A program made the translations under genes and the position numbers. From Bacillus sp. MYb209 (lineage in GTDB: Bacteria > Bacillota > Bacilli > Bacillales > Bacillaceae_G), in the NCBI RefSeq assembly GCF_002975175.1, contig NZ_PCNZ01000006.1:124001-188000 (forward strand): a stretch of DNA of 64,000 bases, read 5' to 3'. Under the pieces are notes generated by a model. That model was given only the letters and a program-made list of their open reading frames with translations, did not search any database and was not told where the DNA came from. This document shows positions 43,329-52,872 of this stretch, piece by piece; the first letter of the stretch is position 1; every line of letters begins with the position of its first letter.

Positions 43329-43913
43329 CTAGATTTTCGTTTTAAAGCTATATTCCATTTCTCCAGCTAGTGCTGCTGGGGTATCATCCGTTTCCCTGAA
43401 ATCATGTGTATATATTAATTCAAATGAACCAAAGTCTATTTGTTTATAAAATTCATAGCAAGGGAAACCATCATGTACACCTTCAACATGCACAGTACCA
43501 CTTTCATTAACTCGTATAGTCAAAAAATAATCAGCTGCAGGTGCTGCCGCGTTTAACGGATTACTTGCACTTGCTCTCATTTCAAATGAAACTTCATCTT
43601 CACTCCATACAATATTTGTACATGCAATGTTTTCTGTACTTGTTTCTCCTTTTTGATACTCAATTGAGCCATCTGGATTTGTAATTTTCACAGTAACGAT
43701 ACAAGCATCTGCATATGTGAAAATTTCTCTTTTATAAAAATCAATATTCACTTCTTGTTCTAATCTTGAACGCTTTGTGTTCACAGCGTATGGTGTAAAC
43801 TCACGTGCATCTCCGGCATATTCAAACACTCTTCCTGTTGCAGGATCCTGAATAGGTTTCAGCGAAGCATACGGTGCAAATACACTCCCTCTAATTTTAA
43901 CGATATTAACCAT
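43329..43913 (-). CDS. DUF3238-like protein, copy 1
   Basis: A 194-residue paralog of the downstream gene (MVNIVKIRGSVFAPYASL, REFTPYAVNTKRSRLEQEVNIDFYK, FEMRASASNPLN, GFPCYEFYKQIDFGSFELIYTHDFRETDDT). No signal peptide or membrane segment. GGAGG precedes the ATG at 43913; the frame extends further upstream through the operator region, but that part is not coding. It is divergent from a MarR regulator whose two operators lie in the shared promoter region. Function unknown. Confidence 0.82.
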   Translation of the reverse strand: MVNIVKIRGSVFAPYASLKPIQDPATGRVFEYAGDAREFTPYAVNTKRSRLEQEVNIDFYKREIFTYADACIVTVKITNPDGSIEYQKGETSTENIACTNIVWSEDEVSFEMRASASNPLNAAAPAADYFLTIRVNESGTVHVEGVHDGFPCYEFYKQIDFGSFELIYTHDFRETDDTPAALAGEMEYSFKTKI

Positions 43914-43972
43914 GTGAAACCTCCATAATTCATTGATTTTATTTAGATAAATCATTATTTGTTCTATCACTA

Positions 43973-44047
43973 TCATATAGTCAATTTGATTGACTATATC
44001 CTGTATAGTACAATAGATTTTACTTATAGTCAATTTGATTGACTATA
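43973..44047. promoter_or_regulatory. Two identical MarR-type operators in the DUF3238/marR divergent promoter
   Basis: Two copies of a 23-bp palindrome (arms TATAGTCAAT and ATTGACTATA around TTG) lie at 43974-43996 and 44023-44045, 49 bp apart. The outward ATTGACT ends provide -35 hexamers: on the minus strand TTGACT, 17 bases, TACTAT; on the plus strand TTGACT, 18 bases, TAGATT. The promoters overlap face to face. This predicts joint repression of both directions by the adjacent MarR protein. Confidence 0.85.
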
Positions 44048-44065
44048 AGTAAGGAGGTTATATAC

Positions 44066-44539
44066 ATGGATCATCAAACATTTAACGAATTAGATCTCAC
44101 TTCACTTTTATCATTATCCTTCAGCACATTAATTACTGAACTACATGACAGATTAAGTGAATTGGGATTTGAAGATATTAGACCAGCGCATGGTTTTATG
44201 TTCAAACGCATCCTTCCTAATGGAGCAACAGGTATAGAACTAGCTGAATATTTAGGGGTTTCAAAACAAGCCATAAGTAAAATGGTAGATTCTCTGGAGA
44301 ACAGTGGTTATGTCACGCGCCAAACTCACCCTACTGATAAAAGAGGTAAAATCATCGTTCTAACCGAACGTGGTTTGTCAGTAATGAAAGTAAAAGAAGA
44401 AATAGTAGCTGAAATAGAACAGCGATGGATTGCAAACATAGGTGCAGGACGAATGCAAATGCTTAAAGAAGATTTAACAACATTTGTTACTAAAGAAAAT
44501 ACAGGGAAATTATCATCGAGCATACGACCTGTTTGGTAA
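44066..44539 (+). CDS. MarR family transcriptional regulator
   Basis: A 157-residue winged-helix protein: dimerisation helices at both ends, the recognition region GATGIELAEYLGVSKQAISKMVDSLENSGYV (about 58-88) and the wing HPTDKRGKIIVLTERG with the conserved D-x-R. AAGGAGG precedes the ATG at 44066. It is divergent from the DUF3238 pair and presumably represses it and itself via the twin palindromes. Ligand unknown. Confidence 0.9.
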   Translation: MDHQTFNELDLTSLLSLSFSTLITELHDRLSELGFEDIRPAHGFMFKRILPNGATGIELAEYLGVSKQAISKMVDSLENSGYVTRQTHPTDKRGKIIVLTERGLSVMKVKEEIVAEIEQRWIANIGAGRMQMLKEDLTTFVTKENTGKLSSSIRPVW

Positions 44540-44554
44540 ACAAAAACTCCAAAT

Positions 44555-44592
44555 AAAAAGAACGGACAAGAAATTCTATGTCCGTTCTTTTC
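44555..44592. terminator. Bidirectional terminator between marR and spoVR
   Basis: AAAAGAACGGACA pairs with TGTCCGTTCTTTT around AGAAATTCTA. Confidence 0.9.
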
Positions 44593-44593
44593 A

Positions 44594-46009
44594 TCACACA
44601 TACTTCCGATGCACCATCTTCCCATCATAAGAAAACACAACGCCCTTACTTTCCACAATCGACTCCATATGCACCGTTCTTCCCCATAGCTGATGAAGAT
44701 ACGGCAATACTTTTTCTAAGTATTTTAAGTCTAACTCGATTCCTTCATAGCTATGTTTAATGTACAATTCCCCATTCTTTAAGTAATCTCCATCTTCCAC
44801 TACTAAGTACGGGAAACCTCCATTTGTACGCATATTTACGAGTTGATCACGCACAGGTTCCCACTCTTTATCAATTACTTTATATTCCTTACCTTGGCGC
44901 TGGAATAAGTACATATCTTCTCTCATTATGAGTTCTTTATTTAAGTAGTTTCTTAGGAACGATACGTCCCATTCAATTTCCCGTACTTCAAACATTTTCT
45001 CACGACCAGAACCAGGCTTCACACCGCGTCGCTTCATTTCTTCTGTCGGATTGTTATAGCGTTCTTCAATATCTTCAAACATTTTAATACCGAGGTAGTA
45101 TGGATTAATACTTGTTTTTGATGGCTGTACGACACCTGCATTTAATTTCGCAAATTCAATTGCTTCACCAGATGTTAAGTCCATTTCACGAAGTATGCGT
45201 TGATGCCAGTAGGAAGCCCAGCCTTCATTCATGATCTTCGTTTCAAGCTGCGGCCAGAAATATAACATTTCCTCGCGCATCATCGTTAATATGTCGCGCT
45301 GCCACTCTTCTAGCTCACGGCTGTATTCTTCAATAAAGAGGAGTAAATCTTTTTCTGGTTGCGGAGGGATTTTCTTCTTTTTATGCATATTAGGTCTTTC
45401 CCTCTTTTTGTTTCGATCATCTAAATTCCATAAATCATCGTACTGCGATATCTTTTTCTTGTCTACATCCTCTTCTAAATCTTCAATACTCCATGCAAGT
45501 TTCGGGCGCATAAGTGATGGATCTATATGTTCTTGAATGGCAAGTACTGCATCCAAGAACGTTTCTACCTCTGCTTTTCCGTACTTATGCTCATATGCTT
45601 TCACACGTTCAGCTGTTGCTGACATGCTCTCCACCATATCACGTTTCGTATTAGAAAAACGAATATTATTTTTGAAGAAGTCACAGTGCGCTAAAACGTG
45701 CGCCACGATTAGTTTATTTTGAATTAAAGAATTCGTATCTAATAAAAAGGCGTAACATGGATCAGAGTTAATAACGAGTTCATAAATTTTACTAAGTCCT
45801 AAATCGTATTGTAATTTCATTCTGAAAAATTGCTTTCCAAAACTCCAATGTGAAAACCTCGTCGGCATCCCATATGCACCAAATGTATAAATAATTTCCG
45901 CTGGACATACTTCATAACGCATCGGATAAAAATCAAGCCCAAATCCAGTCGCAATTTCCGTAATTTCCGCAATCGCATATTGCAATGCTTTATCTTCACT
46001 TGCTCTCAT
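44594..46009 (-). CDS. spoVR: SpoVR family protein
   Basis: A 471-residue cytoplasmic protein of normal SpoVR length. Diagnostic stretches are [90 protein letters not shown] and [13 protein letters not shown]. In B. subtilis SpoVR affects spore cortex formation. The molecular function is unknown, though the conserved His, Cys and Glu residues suggest metal binding. GGAGGGAAAATA precedes the ATG. Confidence 0.95.
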   Translation of the reverse strand: MRASEDKALQYAIAEITEIATGFGLDFYPMRYEVCPAEIIYTFGAYGMPTRFSHWSFGKQFFRMKLQYDLGLSKIYELVINSDPCYAFLLDTNSLIQNKLIVAHVLAHCDFFKNNIRFSNTKRDMVESMSATAERVKAYEHKYGKAEVETFLDAVLAIQEHIDPSLMRPKLAWSIEDLEEDVDKKKISQYDDLWNLDDRNKKRERPNMHKKKKIPPQPEKDLLLFIEEYSRELEEWQRDILTMMREEMLYFWPQLETKIMNEGWASYWHQRILREMDLTSGEAIEFAKLNAGVVQPSKTSINPYYLGIKMFEDIEERYNNPTEEMKRRGVKPGSGREKMFEVREIEWDVSFLRNYLNKELIMREDMYLFQRQGKEYKVIDKEWEPVRDQLVNMRTNGGFPYLVVEDGDYLKNGELYIKHSYEGIELDLKYLEKVLPYLHQLWGRTVHMESIVESKGVVFSYDGKMVHRKYV

Positions 46010-46090
46010 TATTTTCCCTCCTTACACTTTCCCTTAAGAAAGTGTATGATGAGGAACAAGCTTTCATGAGGATTGATTGCATAATAAAAA

Positions 46091-46118
46091 GACACCCTCG
46101 CAAAAACGAGAATGCCCC
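46091..46118 (-). terminator. Terminator of the nitroreductase gene
   Basis: GCATTCTCG pairs (with wobble) with CGAGGGTGT around TTTTTG, followed by T on the minus strand. Confidence 0.65.
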
Positions 46119-46123
46119 CCAAA

Positions 46124-46684
46124 TTAACCTTCAATAATCTCCATCTTCTCCGTAATCGGTGTACGAGCTTTTCCTTCTGGTGCTTTATCGAAATAGCCGA
46201 TGTGAAGAATTCCAACGATGCGTTGACCTCTTGTTAAACCGATTCCTTCTATAAATAGTGGATTGTAATTTAATCCACCTGATTTCCAAACACATCCTAA
46301 GCCGCGTTCCCAAGCAAGTAATTGGAAGTTTTGCATAAATGCACATGTTGCAGCGTAATCTTCGTCACGTTGAATTTGACGCGGATCTTCATTAATGTAC
46401 ACAACGATTTGTGCAGGTGTGCTTAAGAAACGGTCAGATAAAGTTTTGCCGCGTTTCGCTCTTTCTTCTTCTGTGAAAGAGTTTAATACTGCGTCTACTA
46501 ATTTCTGACGGCCTTCTCCAATGTATAATTTACAATTCCATGGCTCGCGATGTTTATGATTTGGTGCCCATGTTGCATCGTTTAATAGTTCAATTAATAG
46601 CTCTTTTTCTACTTCTTTATCTGTAAATGTACGAACAGAACGTCTTTCTTTAATAACGTTTGCGATGGAAGTATATGTAGTCAT
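46124..46684 (-). CDS. Nitroreductase family flavoprotein
   Basis: A 186-residue protein with the FMN-binding nitroreductase motifs: KERRSVRTFTDKEV at the start, DATWAPNHKHREPWNCKLYIG, AATCAFMQNFQLLAWERGLGCVWKSG and VGILHIGYFDKAPEGKAR. It uses NAD(P)H to reduce nitro or related compounds and is probably dimeric. The start at 46684 follows GGGGAGAG; the frame extends to 46744 without a ribosome site. Monocistronic. Confidence 0.88.
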   Translation of the reverse strand: MTTYTSIANVIKERRSVRTFTDKEVEKELLIELLNDATWAPNHKHREPWNCKLYIGEGRQKLVDAVLNSFTEEERAKRGKTLSDRFLSTPAQIVVYINEDPRQIQRDEDYAATCAFMQNFQLLAWERGLGCVWKSGGLNYNPLFIEGIGLTRGQRIVGILHIGYFDKAPEGKARTPITEKMEIIEG

Positions 46685-46916
46685 ATGTATCTCTCCCCTA
46701 TTTTCATCTATATGTATAACATTTTCATTGATATTGATTTTCAATTTCGATTATAACCTAGTTTTTCACTATTAATCAATGTTTTATGTTGGAAAACAGC
46801 TAAAAAATTAATTTCTCGTTGTGAATAAAAAAACTTAGTGTGTTCACAAGTTTTTCACATTTTATGGAAATGATAAGTGTAAAGTTTTCCACATTATCCA
46901 TCTAGGAGGAGTTTAT

Positions 46917-47513
46917 ATGTACAAGAAAATCGTAGTAAGTATGACTATGGCAGCATTATTGTGCGGGATATCTGTCTTTCCTGCTTCCGCTGCCACGCCA
47001 AAAGAAGTAACCATGCACCATCATAAGCCAGTTTCAGAAGAAGAAATGCAATCATTAGAAAAACTCGGCTATAACAAACATGAAATTTGGAAAGCTGCTC
47101 ACATTGCAAGAATAAGTAAAAAAGAAATTAAGGACGTTTTAGCTTACTATAAGCAAAATAAATCTTGGGAGAAAACAGCCGAGCATTTCGGTGTAGATCC
47201 AAGTAAATTGAAAAAGCATCATATGAATAAAGAAACGAAAAAAGCACTACTGCAAGAATTAGCAAATATGCAAAAGTCCACACCAGATGGACTAAAACAA
47301 AAAATGAAAGAGTATAACATAGGCTTACGTCAGCTCACGGTATTAACAATCATCGCTCAAAAAAGTAATACTTCTCTCGATGATGTACTGAAAATGAAAA
47401 AAGATGGGATGGATATTAAACAAATTGCGGAAAAATTAAATGTTAAAAAAGAAGATATACGGGCAGAAATGATTAAATTAGTGAAGTCTATTAAAGAAAA
47501 GAAAACAAATTAG
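46917..47513 (+). CDS. Exported helical protein, unknown function
   Basis: A 198-residue protein. Signal peptide MYKKIVVSMTMAALLCGISVFPASA, then a mature part rich in Lys and helix formers with repeated HTH-like phrases (LGYNKHEIWKAAHIARISKKEIKDVLAYYK, TSLDDVLKMKKDGMDIKQIAEKLNVKKEDI). GGAGGAG precedes the ATG. No enzyme motif is seen. It is located between a divergent nitroreductase and the ger operon, without an evident link to either. Confidence 0.7.
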   Translation: MYKKIVVSMTMAALLCGISVFPASAATPKEVTMHHHKPVSEEEMQSLEKLGYNKHEIWKAAHIARISKKEIKDVLAYYKQNKSWEKTAEHFGVDPSKLKKHHMNKETKKALLQELANMQKSTPDGLKQKMKEYNIGLRQLTVLTIIAQKSNTSLDDVLKMKKDGMDIKQIAEKLNVKKEDIRAEMIKLVKSIKEKKTN

Positions 47514-47520
47514 CCTGCCA

Positions 47521-47552
47521 AAAAGGAAGAGATATTCAATACTCTTCCTTTT
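47521..47552 (+). terminator. Terminator of the exported helical protein gene
   Basis: AAGGAAGAG pairs with CTCTTCCTT around a ten-base loop. Confidence 0.85.
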
Positions 47553-47638
47553 CTTTATGAACTTTCAATTTCCAAGTATAAATTCCCGCATTTCCCAAAA
47601 ACTAACATAAGCAAATGATGTATGTAAGGGGTGAAGCA

Positions 47639-49144
47639 ATGTTTCGTTTATCATCTAAAAAGAAGAAAAAAGCACTCTGTTCTATTCCAGAGTTTATCCA
47701 CACTATGAAAGAATCCAGTGATTTCGTGTCTTATAACGTAGTAGACGATGGAACATTGTGTTTGTTTTATTATAAATCTACAGCCGAATCACTCCTCATT
47801 AATCGATTCATTTTAACACCTATTAAAAGAGAATTAGATCACATTGAAAATATAGGTGACATAGCAAATATCGTCACACTTGAGGAGATTGTCACTAATC
47901 CTTCTATTGATGATATTCGTGAAAAATTATTAAGTGGGTATGTACTTATACAGCTGAAAAATGATTCTCAAGCAGTTGAATATGCACTTATTCGTGCCGA
48001 GAGTTCAGTTTTAGGTACACGGTTATATAACGATACAGAAAATGAATATAGTGTAATCGGTCCAAAAGTTGGATTTGTTGAAAATATTGATACAAATATA
48101 CACTTACTTCGCCGGAATATTGTAACGGAGCAATTAGTTTTCAAACAAGTTGTAGTTGGCTCTATATCAAAAACAAAAGTCGTAGTTGCTTACATCGAAG
48201 GCATTACGAATGAACAGCACGTTAATACTGCAATGCAGCGCCTACAAGACATTGACTTTGATGTTCCTTTCGATGCGACTATGATTGAACAGTTTATTAG
48301 TGATAACAGCAACTCTCCCTTCCCTGTTTTACTCCCTACAGAGCGTTTAGATCGCTCCGTTTATGCATTATTGAATGGAGGGGTTGTCATTTTAACAGAC
48401 GGTTCACCATATGCATTAGCTGGACCATCGACATTACTCGATTTCTTCGTCTCTCCAGAAGATTATTATTTACCATGGATAGCAGGCTCATTTCTTCGAA
48501 TGGTTCGCTTTTTCGGAGCAGCATTCTCGCTATTTTCATCAGCTATTTATACAGCTGTATTAACGTATCACTATCAAATGATTCCTGCGGATTTACTAGG
48601 TCCGATTATTTTTTCAAGAGCTAATGTACCCTTTCCGCCCATTTTAGAAGCACTTTTTTTAGAAATCACAATCGAATTGCTCCGTGAAGCTGGAGCACGA
48701 TTACCTACAAAAGTTGGACAAACAATCGGCATCGTTGGCGGGATTGTAATTGGCCAAGCATCTGTTCAGGCTGCTTTAACGAGTACCATTTTATTAATTG
48801 CAGTTGCTTTATCAGCACTCGCTTCTTTTACAACACCAACTGTAAAAATGTCTTCTACTATCCGGATACTACGATTTCCACTTATTCTTTTAGCTGGTGC
48901 ATTTGGGGGCTTAGGTCTCATTGTAGGATTCGTATTCATATTAGCTCATTTAATTCGCTTAAAATCACTTGGATCACCTTATTTATTACCGTTATATCCA
49001 TTTCGCGGTTTAGGGACAGCAGAGGGGCTCCTTCGCTTGCCATTTAGTCAAACTGCTGGACGTTCCTCTTTTCTGAGACCGAAAAAGAAATGGCGCTATG
49101 ATCCAAACAATGCAAAAAGGAAACGTGATGGTGAAAAGAAATGA
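47639..49144 (+). CDS. gerRA: GerA-family spore germination receptor, A subunit
   Basis: A 501-residue protein with a hydrophilic N-terminal domain of about 250 residues (FILTPIKRELDHIENIG, AYIEGITNEQHVNTAMQRLQ, LLPTERLDRSVYALLNGGVVILTDGSP) and a C-terminal half with four to five membrane segments (FLRMVRFFGAAFSLFSSAIYTAV, LLREAGARLPTKVGQTIGIVGGIVIG). This is the GerXA subunit of a germinant receptor in the spore inner membrane. The start at 47639 follows AAGGGG. The A-C-B order and the neighbourhood suggest B. cereus gerR, but the paralog name is tentative. Confidence 0.85.
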   Translation: MFRLSSKKKKKALCSIPEFIHTMKESSDFVSYNVVDDGTLCLFYYKSTAESLLINRFILTPIKRELDHIENIGDIANIVTLEEIVTNPSIDDIREKLLSGYVLIQLKNDSQAVEYALIRAESSVLGTRLYNDTENEYSVIGPKVGFVENIDTNIHLLRRNIVTEQLVFKQVVVGSISKTKVVVAYIEGITNEQHVNTAMQRLQDIDFDVPFDATMIEQFISDNSNSPFPVLLPTERLDRSVYALLNGGVVILTDGSPYALAGPSTLLDFFVSPEDYYLPWIAGSFLRMVRFFGAAFSLFSSAIYTAVLTYHYQMIPADLLGPIIFSRANVPFPPILEALFLEITIELLREAGARLPTKVGQTIGIVGGIVIGQASVQAALTSTILLIAVALSALASFTTPTVKMSSTIRILRFPLILLAGAFGGLGLIVGFVFILAHLIRLKSLGSPYLLPLYPFRGLGTAEGLLRLPFSQTAGRSSFLRPKKKWRYDPNNAKRKRDGEKK

Positions 49145-50223
49145 AAAATATTTTGCTATGCTTTGCCATTATCATTATTCTTTTCCAATCGGGCTGTACA
49201 CAACCGAATATAGTAGACACACAGCGAATGATTCATGTAGGTGGATTTGATATAACGAAAGACAAACAATTTCGCGGGACGATTTTATATCCCGATTACA
49301 CAAAAGGCGTTCAATCAAAACCAGAAACTCAGTCAACTACTGCTGGCACGATTGAAACAATATCTTCACGACTAAATGCAAAATCGCCTCATACTATCGC
49401 TGTCGGTCAAATGCGTGTTGTGCTTTTTGGAAAATCCATTGGCGAACATGGAATTGGCGATATTATAAATAATTTGCAACGTGATCCTAATATTGGTCGA
49501 GATGTTCAACTAGCACTGGTAGACGGTTCTACAGAAAAACTGCTCAAACATATTAAAACAAATGGATCACTCTATCTGTCTGACTTACTGGAGCAAAACA
49601 TAGAAACCGAAACGATTCCACGGACTGCTTTAAATATTTTTTTATATAACTTTTATTCATCAGGATGCGATCCATTTCTTCCTTATATTGAAATTGATGA
49701 AGACAAGTCTGCTTCCATTAAAGGACTCGCTTTTTTAAAAAAGGATAAAGTGGTTATGTACACAGATAAAAAAGGATCTTTTTTATTGAAATTACTCCTT
49801 AATCCAACTACAAATGGTCGTTACGAAGTTCCAATACAGCAAGGTAACCATAAAGGATTAATTGCCACTCAAAACTTATCTGGAAAGAGCGTTTGTTACC
49901 TTTCCGATACTGGTGACATTCCGAAAGTTAACATCCACTTAAAATTAAATGGACTCATAAAAAGCGCTCCAAGCTGGCTTGATTTAGCGAAAAACGAAAA
50001 CATAACTTACATAAAAAAACATGTAGAAAAAACAGTTGAGAAACATTTAAACGAATTAATAAAACAATTCCAAGAAAAGGAGGTCGATCCGATAGGGATA
50101 CGGGAAGAAATTCGTAGTCATTCAAGAAAATGGACTATAAAACAAATTCAAGAAATGTACCCTAATGTAGATGTTGCTGTTCACGTACAAATCAATGTTG
50201 TGCAATCTGGTATCGGAGAATAG
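49141..50223 (+). CDS. gerRC: GerA-family spore germination receptor, C subunit (lipoprotein)
   Basis: A 360-residue Ger(x)C lipoprotein. The lipobox FQSGC is at about residues 15-19 after a hydrophobic signal. Family stretches are RMIHVGGFDITKD, TISSRLNAKSPHTIAVGQMRVVLFGKSIGEHGI and the C-terminal VEKTVEKHLNELIKQFQEKEVDPIGI. It overlaps the A gene by four bases (ATGA). Here the C gene precedes the B gene, as in gerK-type operons. Confidence 0.87.
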   Translation: MKNILLCFAIIIILFQSGCTQPNIVDTQRMIHVGGFDITKDKQFRGTILYPDYTKGVQSKPETQSTTAGTIETISSRLNAKSPHTIAVGQMRVVLFGKSIGEHGIGDIINNLQRDPNIGRDVQLALVDGSTEKLLKHIKTNGSLYLSDLLEQNIETETIPRTALNIFLYNFYSSGCDPFLPYIEIDEDKSASIKGLAFLKKDKVVMYTDKKGSFLLKLLLNPTTNGRYEVPIQQGNHKGLIATQNLSGKSVCYLSDTGDIPKVNIHLKLNGLIKSAPSWLDLAKNENITYIKKHVEKTVEKHLNELIKQFQEKEVDPIGIREEIRSHSRKWTIKQIQEMYPNVDVAVHVQINVVQSGIGE

Positions 50224-50235
50224 TGAGGTGTTACA

Positions 50236-51336
50236 ATGGCTGAGCAAAATAAAACAATGACTGTTTCCCCTTATTTCACATTTCTTTTATTACACTCTCT
50301 TCAAATTGGAGTAGGCGTGTTAGGATACCAACGAGTTATTGCACAATATGCTGGTTATGATTCTTGGATTTCCCTTATTGTTGCGGGTGTCTTAACTCAT
50401 ATCGTACTGTTTTGTATGTTAAAAATGTTAGATAAAGACAATGATTTGATGACCATTCATACGACATGTTTCGGAAAATGGATTGGAACCTTTTTCTCTA
50501 TGTGCTTTGCCGCATATCTTCTCTTATTTTGCCTTACTGTGCTTCGTACATATATTGAAGTCATTCAAGTTTGGGTCTTTCCTACAATTAAGCCATGGAA
50601 ATTAACATTATTATTTTTACTCGTGACGTATTACGTAATAAAAGGCGGCTTCCGCTCTGTAACAGGAATGTGTTTTTGGGGCGTCATAATACCGATTTTC
50701 GTACTATTCTTCTTAGTTTTCCCTATGAAATACGCACATGTCCGTAATATTTTACCTATTTTCACCCATTCACCTGCAGACATTCTATATTCAGCGAAAG
50801 CATCTGCATTAGAGTTTCTTGGATTTGAAGCAATCCTTATCTTTTACCCACTTATTAAAAAGGGAAAATCACTACATAAATGGGCACATGGCGGGATTGC
50901 TTTCACAACTATTTTATATGTAGTACTAGCAATCGTTTCCCTTATGTACTATAGTCAGGGCCAACTGCATCATACAATTTGGCCTACTTTAACAATGCTA
51001 AAAATTATTAAAGTCCCATTCATTCAGCGATTTGAATACATTATTATTTTCATCTGGTTTCTTATTATTTTACCTAATCTTTGTTTAACTATTTGGTCTT
51101 CTTGTCGTATTAGTAAATACTCTTTTCACATACCATTTAACATTACATTGCCATTGTTTATCGCGACTATATTTGTTTCATCTTTGTTTTTCACAAACAG
51201 GGAAAGCATCAATACATTAAATACCGTACTTTCTCAGGCCGGCTTATATATTGTATACGCTTATATTCCAATCTTATTTCTATTCCATTCACTGCGGTGG
51301 CGCTTCAAAAATCGTTCAAAAAAAACTTCTCCCTAG
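50236..51336 (+). CDS. gerRB: GerA-family spore germination receptor, B subunit
   Basis: A 366-residue membrane protein with ten or so membrane segments, of the APC-like GerXB family (LLLHSLQIGVGVLGYQRVIAQYAGYDSWISLIVAGV, AKASALEFLGFEAILIFYPLI). The B subunit binds the germinant amino acid or nucleoside. It starts 12 nt after the C gene with GAGGTG. The ligand is not deducible from the sequence; gerR in reference strains responds to L-alanine and purine ribosides. Confidence 0.87.
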   Translation: MAEQNKTMTVSPYFTFLLLHSLQIGVGVLGYQRVIAQYAGYDSWISLIVAGVLTHIVLFCMLKMLDKDNDLMTIHTTCFGKWIGTFFSMCFAAYLLLFCLTVLRTYIEVIQVWVFPTIKPWKLTLLFLLVTYYVIKGGFRSVTGMCFWGVIIPIFVLFFLVFPMKYAHVRNILPIFTHSPADILYSAKASALEFLGFEAILIFYPLIKKGKSLHKWAHGGIAFTTILYVVLAIVSLMYYSQGQLHHTIWPTLTMLKIIKVPFIQRFEYIIIFIWFLIILPNLCLTIWSSCRISKYSFHIPFNITLPLFIATIFVSSLFFTNRESINTLNTVLSQAGLYIVYAYIPILFLFHSLRWRFKNRSKKTSP

Positions 51337-51390
51337 GTGTGCTTTAGTCTGATACAATTTTATTAATACATTTGTAAAGGGGACAAGCGA

Positions 51391-51900
51391 ATGAAAAAGT
51401 ATGTATTTTCTTTACTTGTAGTACTGAGCTTAATTCTTACTGGATGCGGGAGTACTGGTACAAATGAAAAAAAATCTTCTGAATCAAAAGAAGAGCATGA
51501 CCATGCATCACATACTCAGCAAGCTGACATTCAAGAAAAGACAAAAGGAGTCGACACACTTCCGGCCTTCCTAGACAAACTTGATCCACAAATGAAAGAC
51601 ATCTATACTGTCGCTGGACAAAATGCTGAACTATTGGATTGGATTCCTTGTTACTGCGGGTGTGGTGAAAGTGTAGGACATAAAAATAATAAAAATTGCT
51701 TTATTCGTGAAATCAAAAAGAATGGTGAAGTTGTTTGGGATTCCCATGCAACAACTTGTGTAAATTGCTTAGAAATCGCAGTTGAATCTGCTTCGATGAA
51801 ACAAAAAGGAAAATCAACGCTTGAAATTCGTAATTACATTGATAATAAATATAAAGAAGGATATGGGAAACCAACACCTACGCCAATGCCAAAAGCTTAA
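51391..51900 (+). CDS. PCYCGC-motif lipoprotein
   Basis: A 169-residue lipoprotein. The lipobox LTGC is at about 16-19, followed by a His/Asp/Glu-rich linker (EEHDHASHTQQAD) and a domain with WIPCYCGCGESVGHKNNKNC and THATTCVNC-like (HATTCVNCLEIAV) cysteines. This is the PCYCGC family, probably binding a metal through its Cys-rich core. It follows the ger operon by 54 nt with its own ribosome site (AAAGGGG). Function unknown. Confidence 0.85.
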   Translation: MKKYVFSLLVVLSLILTGCGSTGTNEKKSSESKEEHDHASHTQQADIQEKTKGVDTLPAFLDKLDPQMKDIYTVAGQNAELLDWIPCYCGCGESVGHKNNKNCFIREIKKNGEVVWDSHATTCVNCLEIAVESASMKQKGKSTLEIRNYIDNKYKEGYGKPTPTPMPKA

Positions 51901-51927
51901 AAAACGAGGAAACTCCTCGTTTTTTTC
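51900..51927 (+). terminator. Terminator of the PCYCGC gene
   Basis: AAACGAGGA/TCCTCGTTT hairpin with a long T run. Confidence 0.92.
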
Positions 51928-52022
51928 TTTTCATTCACTTTTTTTCTTAACAAATTCTTTCAAGTGTATTTCTCCTCGCTTGTCACACACTATATATAAC
52001 TCCTCAGTAAGGAGGGTATACA

Positions 52023-52274
52023 GTGCAAACATATAACGACTATGACAAAGCTCTCTATTACACGTATTGCTGTAATTGGGATAAACTACTCGTTTTAATG
52101 GTTCAAACGAGTGATCAACTATTTTCTAAGCGTATTGAACACTTTTTACACGCTTATCAATACAGTAAAGAATTACCAGAAGTTGACAAACAATTGCAGC
52201 TCCTATTTCAATATATTGACCATGCATCCCAGAAGTCACATGTAGAAGAAGTAGTAGAGCAAATTCAAATGTAA
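52023..52274 (+). CDS. YhdB-like small protein
   Basis: An 83-residue protein with YDKALYYTYCCNWDKLLVLMVQTSDQLFSKRIEHFLHAYQYS, which resembles B. subtilis YhdB, a small conserved protein of unknown function. It starts with GTG after AAGGAGGG. All-helical; no signal peptide or motif. Monocistronic. Confidence 0.75.
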   Translation: MQTYNDYDKALYYTYCCNWDKLLVLMVQTSDQLFSKRIEHFLHAYQYSKELPEVDKQLQLLFQYIDHASQKSHVEEVVEQIQM

Positions 52275-52278
52275 AATA

Positions 52279-52316
52279 TAGCGCTATTCTCTCTTAGAGA
52301 ATGGCGCTTTTTTGAA
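52279..52316 (+). terminator. Terminator of the YhdB-like gene
   Basis: AGCGCTATTCTCT pairs with AGAGAATGGCGCT (one wobble), with a T run. Confidence 0.88.
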
Positions 52317-52440
52317 CATTTTTATATCAATAAAAGTTTCCTTTTACAAAACTTTTATTGATAAACATATTTTCACTTTCTTTTCTGTACTACTTCATAC
52401 TATAATTTAGTATGTAACTATTATAAGTGAGGTATAAAAT

Positions 52441-52860
52441 ATGGGACGAGAAAAAAAGCAAGAGTATGCTTTATTTACTGCATGGGGAGCTTCTTTTATT
52501 GCTACGCTAGGTAGCCTATACTTTTCCGAAATCATGAAATTTGAGCCTTGTGTCCTTTGCTGGTATCAACGTATTTTTATGTATCCATTCGTTTTATGGC
52601 TCGGCATTGCTGTAGTAAAAAAAGATTATCGTATTGCAAGTTATTCCTTACCAATTGCAAGTATTGGTGCTTGTATTTCTTTATATCATTATGCAATTCA
52701 AAAAGTTTCAGCACTATCAGCTGCAGGAGCAGCTTGCGGACGCGTACCTTGTACAGGAGAATACATAAATTGGTTCGGCTTTGTGACAATCCCGTTTTTA
52801 GCTCTTATCGGCTTTATCACAATCGCTATTTGCAGCTTTATTGTAATTAAAAACAAATAA
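52441..52860 (+). CDS. bdbC: BdbC/DsbB-type thiol-disulfide oxidoreductase
   Basis: A 139-residue protein with four membrane helices. The quinone-proximal pair is in EPCVLCWYQRIFMYP (CVLC) and the second redox pair is in CGRVPCTGEYINWFGF. This is the DsbB/BdbC family, which re-oxidises an extracytoplasmic thioredoxin-like partner using quinone. That partner is probably the next gene, 12 nt downstream. GTGAGG precedes the ATG. Confidence 0.92.
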   Translation: MGREKKQEYALFTAWGASFIATLGSLYFSEIMKFEPCVLCWYQRIFMYPFVLWLGIAVVKKDYRIASYSLPIASIGACISLYHYAIQKVSALSAAGAACGRVPCTGEYINWFGFVTIPFLALIGFITIAICSFIVIKNK

Positions 52861-52872
52861 GGAGATGAAAGA

